This document shows, one piece after another, positions 1-11,114 of a stretch of 64,000 nt of DNA. The stretch is from positions 370,637-434,636 of the forward strand of contig NZ_RHOC01000001.1 in assembly GCF_003946145.1 (NCBI RefSeq), read 5' to 3'. Position numbers and translations under genes: made by a program. Source of the DNA: Levilactobacillus huananensis. GTDB lineage: Bacteria; Bacillota; Bacilli; Lactobacillales; Lactobacillaceae. Every line of letters begins with the position of its first letter. Within the stretch, counting starts at the first letter, position 1. The notes beneath the pieces are model-generated. The model had not been told where the DNA came from and did not search any database. It saw only the letters and a program-made list of their open reading frames with translations.

Positions 1-2
1 TT

Positions 3-884
3 TATGGACAACCGGCCATCGCCTTACCCCTTCCCTCGGTCCAAACCAATGTGACAATGCGTGCTACCACCAGCGGTCAACTGATCTCGAGTCGCTACTT
101 TGACGGCCCGATCGACGAGCTGGGACAAAACTTAGCCGGTGTCGCGAAGCTAATTCACACCCTTTTAGACCGATTTAACGGCCAGAAGACGCCATTTTCC
201 ATGCGAATTGAGAGTGACTTGCCTGCCGAACGTGGCATGGGGTCCTCGGCCGCCGTGGCCGTGGCGATCACACGCGCGATGACTGCTTTTTTTGATCGAA
301 CCATGACTCGTGATCAGCTATTGGACACCGCTGCCATTGCCGAAAAGATTACCCATGGTAATCCGAGTGGGATCGACGCGGCAACGGTCAGTTCGGCCGT
401 GCCAATTTGGTTCGTGCCTCATCAAGCTATTACCCAAATCCCTTTCGCCTTAAACGGTACTCTGGTCATTGCTGACAGTGGAATCAAGGGGCAAACGGGT
501 AAAGCCGTGGCCGCCGTGGCACAGCGCAAAACCTTGTTCCCACAAGAGACTAATCAGCAGATCACCACGTTAGGTCAACTCGCTCAAAAAGCCAGAGTAA
601 CCTTGGCTAAGCCAGACCTTCCCGAACTCGGACGTATCATGAGTGCCGCTCAGGATCAGCTCACTGGCCTAGGTGTCAGTTCACCGGAACTGAACCAGTT
701 AACGGCCGTTGCCACTGCTAATGGCGCCCTAGGGGCCAAACTAACCGGTGGTGGCATGGGAGGCTGTCTGATTGCTCTGTGTGCCGACCTACCAACTGCT
801 AAACACGTGCAACAAGCGCTAACAACCGCCGGAGCCACTCAAACCTGGCTGGAAAGCTTTAATTTAGAGGAGGAACACGAATGA
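3..884 (+). CDS. mvk: mevalonate kinase, 5' end outside window
   Basis: GHMP-family kinase that phosphorylates mevalonate with ATP, the first kinase of the mevalonate route to isopentenyl diphosphate; cytosolic. The frame is open to the window edge and reads YGQPAIALPLPS before the first internal GTG at 51, which is the conserved N-terminal region of mevalonate kinases. The gene is therefore truncated by the window and does not start at 51. The ATP-binding GHMP motif ERGMGSSAAVAVA lies about 60 residues after that GTG, and the C-terminal glycine-rich motif LTGGGMGGCL is present. Its stop codon overlaps the mvaD start (ATGA), and the mvaD ribosome-binding site GAGGAGG lies in its last codons, so the two are translationally coupled. 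Confidence 0.95.
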   Translation, partial: YGQPAIALPLPSVQTNVTMRATTSGQLISSRYFDGPIDELGQNLAGVAKLIHTLLDRFNGQKTPFSMRIESDLPAERGMGSSAAVAVAITRAMTAFFDRTMTRDQLLDTAAIAEKITHGNPSGIDAATVSSAVPIWFVPHQAITQIPFALNGTLVIADSGIKGQTGKAVAAVAQRKTLFPQETNQQITTLGQLAQKARVTLAKPDLPELGRIMSAAQDQLTGLGVSSPELNQLTAVATANGALGAKLTGGGMGGCLIALCADLPTAKHVQQALTTAGATQTWLESFNLEEEHE

Positions 885-1858
885 TGCCCGCTGTTACAGC
901 TCGTGCTCACACCAACATCGCTCTCGTTAAATATTGGGGGAAAGCCGATACCGAGTTCATCTTGCCTCAGACTAGCAGTCTTTCCCTAACCCTCGATCAG
1001 TTTTACACCGACACAACCGTCGAGTTTGACGATCGTCTATCTGCCGATGACGTTATCCTAAACGACCAACGGCTCTCGCCACAGGCCAGTCAAAAAGTTC
1101 ATACGTTTCTTAACCTGGTGCGCCAAATGACTGCGGGCACCTCTTTTGCGCGAGTAACCTCAACGAACCACGTCCCCACTTCGGCTGGCCTTGCATCTTC
1201 GGCCTCAGCTTTTGCAGCCTTGGCTGGTGCGGCTAGTAAGGCTGCTGGCCTCAATTTGGATAAACCCGCCTTGTCACGCCTTGCGCGTCGCGGCTCTGGA
1301 TCGGCAACTCGGTCCATCTATGGCGGCTTCGTTGAATGGCAAGCGGGTCACAATGACACCGATTCCTACGCTGTGCCAATTGCTGAACATGTCGATTGGC
1401 CCATAGCGGTCGTGGCCCTCGTCTTAGATCCCCACCATAAGAAAGTAAGCTCACGACAAGGAATGCAGAGTAGTGTGGCCACATCGCCCTACTACGCAAC
1501 CTGGCGCGACGTTGTGGCTCAGGACCTGGCGGCCATCAAGCCAGCCATCCGCGACCATGACTTCCAAACACTCGGTGAAATTCTCGAGAGCAATGCCATG
1601 CGGATGCATGCCTTAACCCTGAGCGCTCAGCCTCCCTATACTTATTTTAACGGGGATACACTGAAAGCCATGGACGCCGTCCGGAAGCTTCGCGACCAAG
1701 GAATCCCTTGTTATTACACCCTGGACGCCGGTCCCAACCTCAAAATTTTCTGTGAGGAGCCAGCTGTCCCCACCATCAAGCAGTCTTTCGGTAAACTCTT
1801 CGGCGCCACCAATGTTATCGTCGCCCACCCGGGCCCCGGTCTGAAATTCTTAGTCTAA
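881..1858 (+). CDS. mvaD: diphosphomevalonate decarboxylase
   Basis: Converts mevalonate diphosphate plus ATP to isopentenyl diphosphate and CO2. The 325-residue protein has the family N-terminus (NIALVKYWGK at residues 12-21) and the ATP-binding serine-rich loop TSAGLASSAS near residues 100-109. Length is normal for bacterial enzymes. The gene begins with tandem ATG codons overlapping the stop of mevalonate kinase and is followed after 42 bases by the phosphomevalonate kinase gene. Operon membership makes the assignment secure. Confidence 0.96.
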   Translation: MMPAVTARAHTNIALVKYWGKADTEFILPQTSSLSLTLDQFYTDTTVEFDDRLSADDVILNDQRLSPQASQKVHTFLNLVRQMTAGTSFARVTSTNHVPTSAGLASSASAFAALAGAASKAAGLNLDKPALSRLARRGSGSATRSIYGGFVEWQAGHNDTDSYAVPIAEHVDWPIAVVALVLDPHHKKVSSRQGMQSSVATSPYYATWRDVVAQDLAAIKPAIRDHDFQTLGEILESNAMRMHALTLSAQPPYTYFNGDTLKAMDAVRKLRDQGIPCYYTLDAGPNLKIFCEEPAVPTIKQSFGKLFGATNVIVAHPGPGLKFLV

Positions 1859-1900
1859 ACCAACAAATTTATTGAATAGTAACAGAAGGGACCTGATCTT

Positions 1901-2974
1901 TTGATTTCCGCGCAAGCACCCGGAAAACTTTATATTGCTGGCGAATACGCCGTTGTTGAACCCGGTTATCCGGCAATTATTGTCGCACTTAACCAGTTCG
2001 TTACGGTAACTATCACGCCTAGCCACGACTACGGGCGAATTGCCTCCAAGCAGTACCAAGAAAACTCACTCTATTGGCAACGCCAAGGAAACGAGTTAGT
2101 CTTCGACAACCGGGACAATCCCTTTCACTACATCTTATCGGCCATCCGACTTACAGAACAGTACGCCCAATCTCTGGGTAAGCCCCTGGCCATCTATCAT
2201 TTAAACGTCAACAGTGACCTCGACAGTGCCGATGGCAAGAAGTACGGTCTAGGTTCTTCAGCCGCCGTTACCGTTGCCACGATCAAGGCACTATGCCAAT
2301 TCTATGGCCTTGAGATGAGTAAGGACCGACTTTTTAAGTTAGCCGCCATCGCCCACCTCGACGTCCAAGGAAACGGATCACTGGGTGACATTGCCGCCTC
2401 CGTTTACGGCGGTTGGATCGCCTACCAGGCCTTTGACCGCGATTGGTTGGCCTCCGCCCGGCGTGAACTCAGCCTAACGGACCTCTTAAATACTGACTGG
2501 CCAGGTCTCCAGATTGAACTGTTGACCCCGCCAGAATCCCTACGCCTGATGATTGGATGGACCGGAACACCCGCCTCCACCTCACATCTCGTCGACAAGG
2601 TGGCCCTCTTCAAAGCTACCCAACGACACGAATATCATACCTTCCTTCGGGAAAGCAAGGCCTGTCTGCAACGCATGATTGATGGCTTCCACGATCAAGA
2701 TCTTCAGGCCATCCAACGTGAAATTGCGGTTAACCGTAACCTGCTGGATCACCTGGCTACCCTGAGTCATGTCACCATTGAAACCCAATTACTCAAGACG
2801 ATGTGTGACATTGCCGTGGGTATCGGTGGTGCCGCCAAGTCCTCTGGTGCCGGCGGTGGTGACTGCGGAATTGTCATCATTAATGCCGCCCAAGAACTCG
2901 CCAACCTACTTCACGAGTGGGAAAAGCGCGGGATTGAACCGTTGAAATTAAACGTCCATCACGTGATCGAATAA
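1901..2974 (+). CDS. mvaK2: phosphomevalonate kinase
   Basis: GHMP kinase that turns phosphomevalonate into diphosphomevalonate, the substrate of the preceding mvaD product. The 357-residue protein starts at a TTG codon preceded by AGAAGGG with about ten bases of spacing. The reading frame gives the typical N-terminus [17 protein letters not shown]. The ATP-binding loop GLGSSAAV is at residues 116-123 and the C-terminal motif [13 protein letters not shown] near the end. It sits between mvaD and fni, completing the pathway to both isoprenoid building blocks. The TTG start may lower expression relative to its neighbours; that is inference. Confidence 0.95.
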   Translation: MISAQAPGKLYIAGEYAVVEPGYPAIIVALNQFVTVTITPSHDYGRIASKQYQENSLYWQRQGNELVFDNRDNPFHYILSAIRLTEQYAQSLGKPLAIYHLNVNSDLDSADGKKYGLGSSAAVTVATIKALCQFYGLEMSKDRLFKLAAIAHLDVQGNGSLGDIAASVYGGWIAYQAFDRDWLASARRELSLTDLLNTDWPGLQIELLTPPESLRLMIGWTGTPASTSHLVDKVALFKATQRHEYHTFLRESKACLQRMIDGFHDQDLQAIQREIAVNRNLLDHLATLSHVTIETQLLKTMCDIAVGIGGAAKSSGAGGGDCGIVIINAAQELANLLHEWEKRGIEPLKLNVHHVIE

Positions 2975-2985
2975 GGAGTTTTATC

Positions 2986-4023
2986 ATGGAAATTTCACGC
3001 CACGCCCACCGCAAGGACGAACACCTGTCGCTGGCGGAAAAATTTTATGCACCGGTGGCCACTAGCCAATTTGACGCGCTGCGTTTCATTCACCAAAGTC
3101 TGCCAGAAATGGCCGTGGCGGATGTCGACCTCACGACACACCTTGGCCCCTTGTCTCTGCCGGTACCCCTGCTGATTGAAGCCATGACCGGTGGATCACC
3201 ACGAACGGGCAAGGTCAACGCGAGCCTGGGACGAATTGCCGCTCGGACCGGCATGGCCGTGGCTAGTGGTTCCCAAAGTATTGCGCTCAAGGATTCGCAA
3301 GCCATCGCCACCTTCACGCCTTTGCGGGAGAACAATCCTGACGGCCTGGTCTTCGCCAATATCGGAGCCGGCCATGGATCGCAGGATGCCCGGACCGTGG
3401 TGGATATGCTGGCAGCCGACGCCCTAGAGATTCATATCAATACGGCGCAGGAACTGGTTATGCCTGAGGGCGACCGAACCTTTCACTGGCTAGACAACAT
3501 CGGTGAAACCGTCGCCCGTCTCGACGTGCCAGTCATCGTTAAGGAAGTCGGGTTTGGTATGGCCCATGAGACCCTCCAACAATTAGCGGCGATTGGTGTG
3601 ACCTTGGTCGACTTAGGGGGGCGTGGTGGCACCAACTTTGCGCAAATTGAAAACTTCCGGCGCCCCGGCAAGGATCTTGATTACCTGGCCGGCTGGGGCC
3701 AGACAACCGTGGAGTCACTCCTAGAGGCTCGGCAACAATCTGAATTACAAGTCATTGCAACGGGTGGTATTCGCCAACCCTTAGACATTGCCAAGGCATT
3801 AGCACTCGGAGCTAACGTAGTCGGAAGTGCGGGACAAATTCTCCACCACCTGATCAAGACAGATGAGGGCGCCACGACCCAGTTTCTTTTGGACTGGCAA
3901 ACTGGTCTCAAAACCATCATGACGTTGTTGGGTACCGCATCCATCGACACGCTTCAGCAACAACATCTCCTGCTATCCCCGGAACTTCGGGACTATTGTG
4001 AGCAGCGTCAACTGACTTATTAA
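2986..4023 (+). CDS. fni: type II isopentenyl-diphosphate delta-isomerase
   Basis: FMN- and NADPH-dependent isomerase interconverting isopentenyl and dimethylallyl diphosphate, the last step of this operon. The 345-residue TIM-barrel protein shows IEAMTGGS at residues 64-71, the substrate and metal motif [10 protein letters not shown] at 155-164, and the FMN phosphate-binding segments GGRGGTNF (211-218) and [18 protein letters not shown] further on. The start has AAGGAG upstream, 11 bases after the phosphomevalonate kinase stop. A strong terminator follows. This type II enzyme is characteristic of Gram-positive cocci and lactobacilli that use mevalonate. Confidence 0.96.
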   Translation: MEISRHAHRKDEHLSLAEKFYAPVATSQFDALRFIHQSLPEMAVADVDLTTHLGPLSLPVPLLIEAMTGGSPRTGKVNASLGRIAARTGMAVASGSQSIALKDSQAIATFTPLRENNPDGLVFANIGAGHGSQDARTVVDMLAADALEIHINTAQELVMPEGDRTFHWLDNIGETVARLDVPVIVKEVGFGMAHETLQQLAAIGVTLVDLGGRGGTNFAQIENFRRPGKDLDYLAGWGQTTVESLLEARQQSELQVIATGGIRQPLDIAKALALGANVVGSAGQILHHLIKTDEGATTQFLLDWQTGLKTIMTLLGTASIDTLQQQHLLLSPELRDYCEQRQLTY

Positions 4024-4047
4024 TCTAAATTAATCGCCATTATAACT

Positions 4048-4085
4048 AAAAAAGCGTGAACACAGTTGTTGTGTTCACGCTTTTT
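4048..4085. terminator. bidirectional terminator between fni and the rRNA methyltransferase gene
   Basis: Perfect 11-base stem GCGTGAACACA / TGTGTTCACGC with a five-base loop. It is flanked by an A run on the left and a T run on the right, so it can terminate both the isoprenoid operon and the convergent gene at 4097-5452. Confidence 0.93.
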
Positions 4086-4096
4086 GGTAATCCCAA

Positions 4097-5452
4097 CTAA
4101 TCATCATAAACCATGAATCGTAAGCCTTTAGGGAAGAAATTCTTGACAGTACTCCCCACGACTTTGCCGAAACCCACGGGTTGTTCCTGACAGGTCAGGA
4201 GGTACCACCCCTTAACCGGCGCCGTCTCAAGCGTAAAGGTATCACCATGAACCCACTTGCGCCACTGCTGATCATTAATGGACAGTGTGTGAGCTGTGGT
4301 CCGTGGATCACTAGCCAGAGCTAAAGCATAGGCCGGTTCGAAGCGATTTTTCTTGAAGGTTCCGAGGTGCAGACCTGGTCGAAAAACGTGACACCGTTTG
4401 AGATCGGGAAGATCAGTCGGCACCGCAAAGAGTTGGTCCTTGACCGTGACGAGGTCGGTAAAGTCAACGGTTCCCAAGACCTCCTGGGCAAAGTCGGCCC
4501 ACAAATGACGTTGATCAGCCGTGAGTGGCGTGCCTAACTTGGCCTTGCCACGGGGACGTCGACTCTCACCGGCATCACGCTCAAGTTTTGCGACGAAGTG
4601 TCCTTCACCCTTCATCAAGTGAGGAAATAGGCGTGCTGCCTTCTTTAATTCGGTATTGCCATCAGCCCATTCAGGAATCGCGTCAATCACGCCGGCAGTC
4701 TTGTCAATGGGAACGAGATGAAAGTCTGGGTAGTTACGCAGCACCCAGGCCATGGTTTGCTCGTCCTCTTCGGGCGCAAATGTACAAGTTGAGTAGATCA
4801 ACTGACCACCCGGCTTAACCATCTTTAACGCCTCCGCTAGGATTTGATGCTGACGATCTGCACACTCCTGAACATAATCCAATGACCAATAGCCCATGGC
4901 GTCCGGATCCTTACGGAACATTCCTTCACCGGAACATGGAGCATCAACCAAGACCTTATCGAAAAAGTCTGGAAAGACGGGACTGAGTTGTTCGGGTGCA
5001 TCGTTTAAAATCAACGCGTTCTTAACCCCGAATCGTTCCACATTTTCAGCCAAGATGCTGACCCGTTTACGGTTAATTTCATTGGTCACCAATAAACCGG
5101 TTCCTTCCAGGTAGCTTGCCAGATGTGTGGTCTTGCCGCCGGGAGCGGCACACAGGTCAAGGACCCGCTCGCCACGCTGAGGGGCGGCAGTCGCCCCAAC
5201 AAACATGGCGCTGGGTTCCTGACTGTAGACGGCACCGCTCTGGTGAGCGAGAGTCCGGCCGCTAACCGGACCATAGTAACCGAACTTGGCATATGGCACG
5301 GCTGGAGCCGAGGTTAATTCCGATAGCTCGGCACGTGACGGATTAACACGATAGCCCCCCTCACTGGCTTCATCGAAACTCGCAAAAAAAGCCGGGGCAT
5401 CTGGTCCCAAGAGACGCTGATATTTCGTAATAAAATCTTTTGGCAAATCCAC
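4097..5452 (-). CDS. RsmF/YebU-type rRNA cytosine-C5 methyltransferase
   Basis: SAM-dependent RNA m5C methyltransferase of the NOL1/NOP2/Sun family, acting on ribosomal RNA. The 451-residue protein has the SAM-binding motif DLCAAPGGKT at residues 99-108, and the two cysteines of the family mechanism in DAPCSGEG (Cys173) and STCTF (Cys223). A C-terminal extension of about 170 residues looks like the ferredoxin-like and PUA-like parts seen in RsmF proteins. The start is ATG with GGAGG upstream (GGAGGAATAACGG spacing region). The exact rRNA position modified cannot be read from sequence. A second family member, RsmB, is at 56399-57742 and lacks this C-terminal extension. Confidence 0.88.
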   Translation of the reverse strand: MDLPKDFITKYQRLLGPDAPAFFASFDEASEGGYRVNPSRAELSELTSAPAVPYAKFGYYGPVSGRTLAHQSGAVYSQEPSAMFVGATAAPQRGERVLDLCAAPGGKTTHLASYLEGTGLLVTNEINRKRVSILAENVERFGVKNALILNDAPEQLSPVFPDFFDKVLVDAPCSGEGMFRKDPDAMGYWSLDYVQECADRQHQILAEALKMVKPGGQLIYSTCTFAPEEDEQTMAWVLRNYPDFHLVPIDKTAGVIDAIPEWADGNTELKKAARLFPHLMKGEGHFVAKLERDAGESRRPRGKAKLGTPLTADQRHLWADFAQEVLGTVDFTDLVTVKDQLFAVPTDLPDLKRCHVFRPGLHLGTFKKNRFEPAYALALASDPRTTAHTLSINDQQWRKWVHGDTFTLETAPVKGWYLLTCQEQPVGFGKVVGSTVKNFFPKGLRFMVYDD

Positions 5453-5677
5453 CGTTATTCCTCCATTTTGTAGCTTACAAATTATTATTTTTAGGATTCA
5501 AATTGTCTGTCTTTTCAAACTTCTCCAATCATTATACGCGTTTCACCGACGATCGACTACCCCCTGGTAAAGAGGTGTCCCGGTCGCTTCTTTTCGTCGA
5601 ATATGGTACATTGAGAGGGCTAGCTTAATTACCGATTAACAACCCCCAAAAATCAATTTACTGTGAGGTGTCCTTTG

Positions 5678-6490
5678 ATGGAACGAAAATTAATTGCGAT
5701 CGATCTCGATGGTACGACGCTCAATGCGGCCGCTCAGGTCTCGGCCAAAACCAAAGCCGTCCTGACTCAGGCCCGTGAAGCCGGCCATATCGTCAGTATT
5801 GTGACGGGACGGCCCAACCGGATCTCCGCTGACATTTATGACGAACTCAACCTTGACGGCCCCATGATTAACTTTAATGGAAGTCTCGGCCACATTCCCC
5901 ACCACCAATGGGCAGACGAATACCAGTATACCTTTAACCGTGAGGTCGCCTTCGACCTATTGGCCCACCGCGAAGAGCTGGGTATCAACATGTTGGCAGC
6001 GGAAGGTAAGAATCTGTTCTTAGCCGTCCGCGACCACTCCGTTGAACTGGGCTTCTTCCCTTCAATTCTACAGACGAACCAGATTCTCAATCAAAAAACA
6101 TTAACGGAAAACCCCACCAGCTTAACGGTCGCCGTCGATCGGTCGCATCAAGAACACCTACTGAGCTATATCCGACACCAATTCAGTGACGAGATCGATG
6201 CGGCGCCTTGGGGCGGTCCCAACGCCGTGGTTGAACTCGGCGTCAAGGGTGTGCAGAAGGCTACCGGTGTCGAAGTCCTCGCCCACCACTACAATATCAA
6301 ACGAGAAAATATCATTGCCTTTGGAGACGAACACAACGACACCGCCATGATTGACTACGCCGGCTGGGGAGTCGCTATGCAAAATGCCACGCCTCAGATC
6401 AAGGCACTGGCTAGTGACGTGACCCCGCTAGATAACGATCATGATGGTCTCGCTACCTATCTCAAGGATTACCTAAAATTAGCTGAATAA
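5678..6490 (+). CDS. Cof-type HAD-IIB family phosphatase
   Basis: Haloacid-dehalogenase-type hydrolase of the Cof/YidA group, probably a sugar-phosphate or related metabolite phosphatase. Motif I is IDLDGTTLN (Asp9 nucleophile, Asp11 acid/base), motif II is the TGRP segment, and motif IV is FGDEHNDTAMI near the C-terminus. The C2-type cap lies between them. I start at ATG 5678 because GTGAGGTG at 5663-5670 is a ribosome-binding site at proper distance; the in-frame GTG at 5663 is part of that site. The protein is 270 residues, normal for the family. The natural substrate cannot be inferred. Confidence 0.9.
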   Translation: MERKLIAIDLDGTTLNAAAQVSAKTKAVLTQAREAGHIVSIVTGRPNRISADIYDELNLDGPMINFNGSLGHIPHHQWADEYQYTFNREVAFDLLAHREELGINMLAAEGKNLFLAVRDHSVELGFFPSILQTNQILNQKTLTENPTSLTVAVDRSHQEHLLSYIRHQFSDEIDAAPWGGPNAVVELGVKGVQKATGVEVLAHHYNIKRENIIAFGDEHNDTAMIDYAGWGVAMQNATPQIKALASDVTPLDNDHDGLATYLKDYLKLAE

Positions 6491-6493
6491 ACG

Positions 6494-6523
6494 AAAACGC
6501 CGATCATTAGGATCGACGTTTTT
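6494..6523 (+). terminator. terminator after the HAD phosphatase
   Basis: Short inverted repeat around CGATC / GATCG extended by imperfect ACG pairs, ending in a T run that runs up to the convergent M20 peptidase gene. It probably serves both genes. Confidence 0.65.
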
Positions 6524-6527
6524 TCTT

Positions 6528-7673
6528 TTACTGAAGATAGGCTTCAAGTAACTGTTCATAAAGAATTGTAAAGTTCAAATACATCTGGCGGTCAACGCAT
6601 TCATCGATCTGGTGCGCCGTTTCATTACCTGGCCCAAAGACGATAAACGGAAAATGATTGCCCTTTTTCTTTAAGAGATTCGAGGCATCCGTCACCGCTG
6701 GCAAGGCTAAACGTGGAATTGCCTGCCCGGAGAAAGCTTCGCCGACCCGAGCCGCAACACGACTTAGTGGATTGTCACGCGGCTCAACAACGGGTGACTG
6801 GGACATGTAGATGTCCATCACCACGTGACCCCCTTGATCATTTTGCTGGGTCACCAATTGTTGCAACGTCTGAATGACTAATTGATTGTTAAATTCAGGA
6901 ATCGTACGGACATTAATCTCGGCCACGGCCTGCCCCGGAATTGAGTTGACCTGATCCCCGGCATTGAAGACCGTCGTGTTAAAGGTTAGATCACCCAGGA
7001 GGTCATTGTGATGTTCGGTATCTCTAAACGCAATGTTGGCCTGATTCAATAACGCCAATAGAGGATCAATCGCATTCGCGCCCAATTCTGGCATAGAACT
7101 ATGTGCGGTCTTTCCCGTCGAGGTCAACTTGATATCCATCGACCCCTTGTGGGCAGAGAATATCCGGTAACCGGTTGGTTCCCCAATCAGTAACGCATCA
7201 ACATCATCCATGTCACCTGCTTCGAAGTAGGCCTCGGAACCCAGTTCTCCAACCTCTTCGCCGACGGTGGCCAGCAATCGAATGGTGCCGTGAGCCGGTT
7301 TGCCAATCGCATGAAGCTCAATCATGGCGACCACCAATGCGGCCAAACCAGCCTTCATGTCGGTGACACCACGACCATACAGGCGACCTTCACGCTCAGT
7401 TAGCCTAAATGGGTCGCTATGCCACGTTGACACATCTCCCGGAGCCACGACATCCATGTGCCCTGAAATTCCCAAAACAGGACTTCCATGGCCAATTTCC
7501 GCGATGAGGTTCGAACGAGTAGCGCTTAACGGAATTAACCGTGCCGCAATCCCATGTTCACCCAAGACCCGTTGTAAATATTGGGCGACATCCAACTCGT
7601 GATCGTTTACCGATTGAATGGCGACCAGATCTGACAATAACTGTACTTTTTGTTCATCTGTAAACACTGCCAT
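6528..7673 (-). CDS. M20 family metallopeptidase (ArgE/DapE-type)
   Basis: Di-zinc or cobalt amidohydrolase related to acetylornithine deacetylase and succinyl-diaminopimelate desuccinylase; cytosolic. Metal-binding and catalytic motifs are intact: GHMDVV (His72, Asp74), RGVTDMKAG (bridging Asp105), GEEVGELG (catalytic Glu139, metal Glu140), and GEPTG later. The dimerisation domain is inserted after about residue 180 and a C-terminal metal His lies in GNETAHQ. The 381-residue length is standard. AGGAGG lies just upstream of the ATG. No diaminopimelate or arginine genes are adjacent, so substrate assignment stays open. Confidence 0.85.
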   Translation of the reverse strand: MAVFTDEQKVQLLSDLVAIQSVNDHELDVAQYLQRVLGEHGIAARLIPLSATRSNLIAEIGHGSPVLGISGHMDVVAPGDVSTWHSDPFRLTEREGRLYGRGVTDMKAGLAALVVAMIELHAIGKPAHGTIRLLATVGEEVGELGSEAYFEAGDMDDVDALLIGEPTGYRIFSAHKGSMDIKLTSTGKTAHSSMPELGANAIDPLLALLNQANIAFRDTEHHNDLLGDLTFNTTVFNAGDQVNSIPGQAVAEINVRTIPEFNNQLVIQTLQQLVTQQNDQGGHVVMDIYMSQSPVVEPRDNPLSRVAARVGEAFSGQAIPRLALPAVTDASNLLKKKGNHFPFIVFGPGNETAHQIDECVDRQMYLNFTILYEQLLEAYLQ

Positions 7674-7940
7674 CGTTGATTCCTCCTTCTAAAATAATTG
7701 TACCGCTTTTACGAAGAAAGCTCATTTATTGCGTTTGACTTGGCAAGCAATTATCTAGGCTTTGTTAGCATTGCTGCTATATACAATAAGTTGCCGATAA
7801 AGAGTTTATAGCAGAGCGGAATTCATAACAATTTATTCTGTAAGTGCTTAACATCTCGTCATGCGCATCATCCCAGACTCCTGTACGTGATTATAGCGCG
7901 AACACGGATATTTTGTATTATACAAAAACTACTTTAACAG
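7674..7940. other. AT-rich intergenic region between M20 peptidase and glpK terminator
   Basis: No open reading frame with a ribosome-binding site is visible. On the minus strand TACAAT at about 7690 could be the peptidase -10, but no convincing -35 was found. A near-perfect 17-base palindrome (TTTTGTATTATACAAAA) occupies 7911-7927 just beyond the glpK terminator; its role is unknown. Confidence 0.5.
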
Positions 7941-7975
7941 TAAAAATCGCATCTCAAAATTACTCGAGATGCGAC
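7941..7975 (-). terminator. glpK terminator
   Basis: Nine-base stem TCGCATCTC / GAGATGCGA with a ten-base loop. On the minus strand it is followed by TTTTTA, placed 14 bases after the glpK stop. Confidence 0.88.
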
Positions 7976-7988
7976 CCTTTTAAGTGAT

Positions 7989-9518
<1,530 letters not shown>

Positions 9519-9560
9519 TTAGCAACGGCCTAAAAACACCGTGATGTTGCACATGGGTCT

Positions 9561-9589
9561 AGTATACCGAAAAGTGTGCCCCACGCCAA
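9561..9589 (-). promoter_or_regulatory. glpK promoter
   Basis: Minus-strand -35 TTGGCG (9584-9589), 17-base spacer, -10 TATACT (9561-9566). The leader to the ATG is about 57 bases and contains a small CGTTG / CAACG hairpin. No clear catabolite-responsive element was seen. Confidence 0.7.
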
Positions 9590-9603
9590 ACCTTTTTACA
9601 AAT

Positions 9604-9647
9604 GAAACCGCCACCAAACCCGACTTGACGAGAATGGTGGCGGTTTA
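9604..9647 (-). terminator. likely terminator of the tautomerase gene
   Basis: Perfect 11-base stem AACCGCCACCA / TGGTGGCGGTT with an 18-base loop between the tautomerase stop and the glpK promoter. The T tract on the minus strand is interrupted, so termination efficiency is uncertain. Confidence 0.6.
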
Positions 9648-9667
9648 TAAGATTTTGGAAATGTTTT

Positions 9668-9856
9668 TTACTTTTCGTCGCTCTTTAAGACACCCGCAAC
9701 CCCATAACGGTCAGGTTGCATTTCACGTAAGATGACGTGCACGTGTTCGGCTGGGGCTCCGGTATTCTTAGTAACAGCAGCAGTCACATCCTGTACTAAG
9801 GCTTTGAGTTGGTCCTGTGAACGGCCGGCGATTAAATCGATGTTAACGATTGGCAT
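9668..9856 (-). CDS. 4-oxalocrotonate tautomerase family protein
   Basis: Small 62-residue tautomerase-superfamily protein. After removal of the initiator Met the N-terminus is Pro-Ile-Val, matching the catalytic N-terminal proline of the family, and the body (HVHVILREMQPDRYGVAG) resembles the YwhB/DmpI type. Such enzymes assemble as hexamers and tautomerise keto-enol acids, but the physiological substrate in lactobacilli is not known. It has its own promoter at 9892-9920 and appears monocistronic. Confidence 0.88.
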   Translation of the reverse strand: MPIVNIDLIAGRSQDQLKALVQDVTAAVTKNTGAPAEHVHVILREMQPDRYGVAGVLKSDEK

Positions 9857-9891
9857 GGTTGGTCCATTCCCTTCTGTTTTTGGATAGAGCT

Positions 9892-9920
9892 ATTATACCG
9901 ATAACGCTCTGGTAGAACAA
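9892..9920 (-). promoter_or_regulatory. tautomerase promoter
   Basis: Minus-strand -35 TTGTTC (9915-9920), exactly 17 bases, -10 TATAAT (9892-9897), immediately after the stop of the YitT gene. Confidence 0.78.
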
Positions 9921-9927
9921 GCCTATC

Positions 9928-10845
9928 CTATTCTTGCTTGTCATTCGTAGCTTTCAACGAGGTTGCCTGCTTCAACTTCAGCTGTTCCGTCTCATTATAG
10001 AAGTTCCCCTCAATATCCACCGTATTCACTAAATTCACGAAGGCCTGGGGATCGACATCCTTGACAGCATGCTCTAATGCATAAAGTTCATACCGCGAAA
10101 TAACGGTCATCAAGACCGTGCTCGCCTTCCCTGTATAGGCCCCGAAGGATGGGATCGCCGTAATTCCTCGAATCAAAGTCCGGTTAAGTTCAGAGATAAC
10201 CTCGTCTTGACGGGCAGTCACGATAAAGGCGGTCAGCTTCTGGTGTCGCGTATGGATGCTGTCAACGACGCGTGACATTGCATAAATTGAAATAATCGTG
10301 TATAAAGCACTTTCCCAGCCAAAAAGAAAACCGGCAACTAACACGATGCCGAAATTAATCATCAGCATCAAGGTCCCAATGGTTCGGCCCGTCGTCTTCT
10401 CCAAGACAACGGCGATGATATCCATCCCCCCAGTAGAGAACCCATTCTTCAACGGATAGGCCACACCAACCCCGGTCAAGATACCCCCAAATAAGGCAGC
10501 CAGCAATGGGTTATTGGCAATATTATGAACCGGAATCACGATTGCCAAAACGGAGGTCAGAATTGCCACCAGGATGGAATACAGGGTGAACCCGCGGCCG
10601 ACCTTAAACCACCCCAATAGCCCGATTGGCACGTTGAAAAGCAGAATAAACCAACCCGTACTGAGGTTAATTCCCACACCCTGCAGTAGCATAGCAATAA
10701 TCTGGGAGATCCCATTGATCCCCGCACTAAATATCTTCCCTGGAACTAAAAATTCATTCAGGGCAATGGCACTAATAACGGCGGATCCCATCATGATTAA
10801 AAGGTGCGTCACCACCTCACGGCGATTCTCTAACAGGCTTCTCAT
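9928..10845 (-). CDS. YitT family membrane protein (DUF161 plus DUF2179)
   Basis: Integral membrane protein of unknown function. About 200 residues form five or six hydrophobic helices with the family feature GLGxxxPLKNGFSTGGMDIIA (here GVAYPLKNGFSTGGMD). A soluble C-terminal domain of about 80 residues (AFIVTARQDEVISELNRT onward) matches the DUF2179 type. I choose ATG 10845 because AAAGGGG lies seven bases upstream; the ATG at 10878 lacks a good site. The resulting protein is 305 residues. A short hydrophilic tail (TEQLKLKQATSLKATNDKQE) follows the domain. Its upstream leader carries two hairpins, described separately. Confidence 0.85.
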   Translation of the reverse strand: MRSLLENRREVVTHLLIMMGSAVISAIALNEFLVPGKIFSAGINGISQIIAMLLQGVGINLSTGWFILLFNVPIGLLGWFKVGRGFTLYSILVAILTSVLAIVIPVHNIANNPLLAALFGGILTGVGVAYPLKNGFSTGGMDIIAVVLEKTTGRTIGTLMLMINFGIVLVAGFLFGWESALYTIISIYAMSRVVDSIHTRHQKLTAFIVTARQDEVISELNRTLIRGITAIPSFGAYTGKASTVLMTVISRYELYALEHAVKDVDPQAFVNLVNTVDIEGNFYNETEQLKLKQATSLKATNDKQE

Positions 10846-10878
10846 CTTGGTACCCCTTTTCTGACCAATTTCTTTCAT

Positions 10879-11003
10879 TATTTAACCACATCTAGCCGCC
10901 ATTAGCTAGCCCTAAATGGCCGTTAAACCGCGCCTAGTGTCGCGGAGCATGACAGGTTCACTGATAGGCCGCTATACAGTAAAATGTATAAATATTTATT
11001 TTT
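10879..11003. other. divergent intergenic region with two hairpins upstream of yitT
   Basis: Between the divergent YitT and dipeptidase genes. Minus-strand reading shows CCGCG / CGCGG and GCCATT / AATGGC hairpins in the YitT leader, with an AT-rich stretch (10980-11000) suited to divergent promoters. On the plus strand TTGCCC at 11032-11037 with GATTAT 17 bases later is a weak dipeptidase promoter candidate. Confidence 0.4.
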
Positions 11004-11114
11004 ATGAGAATTATCGAGAAAATAATTAAAGTTGCCCGGAAAGACAACCGGTTCGATTATAAAAATGATAAAATAAGATCGTTAATTTATTCAACTTGCG
11101 AAAGGAGCGCTCCC

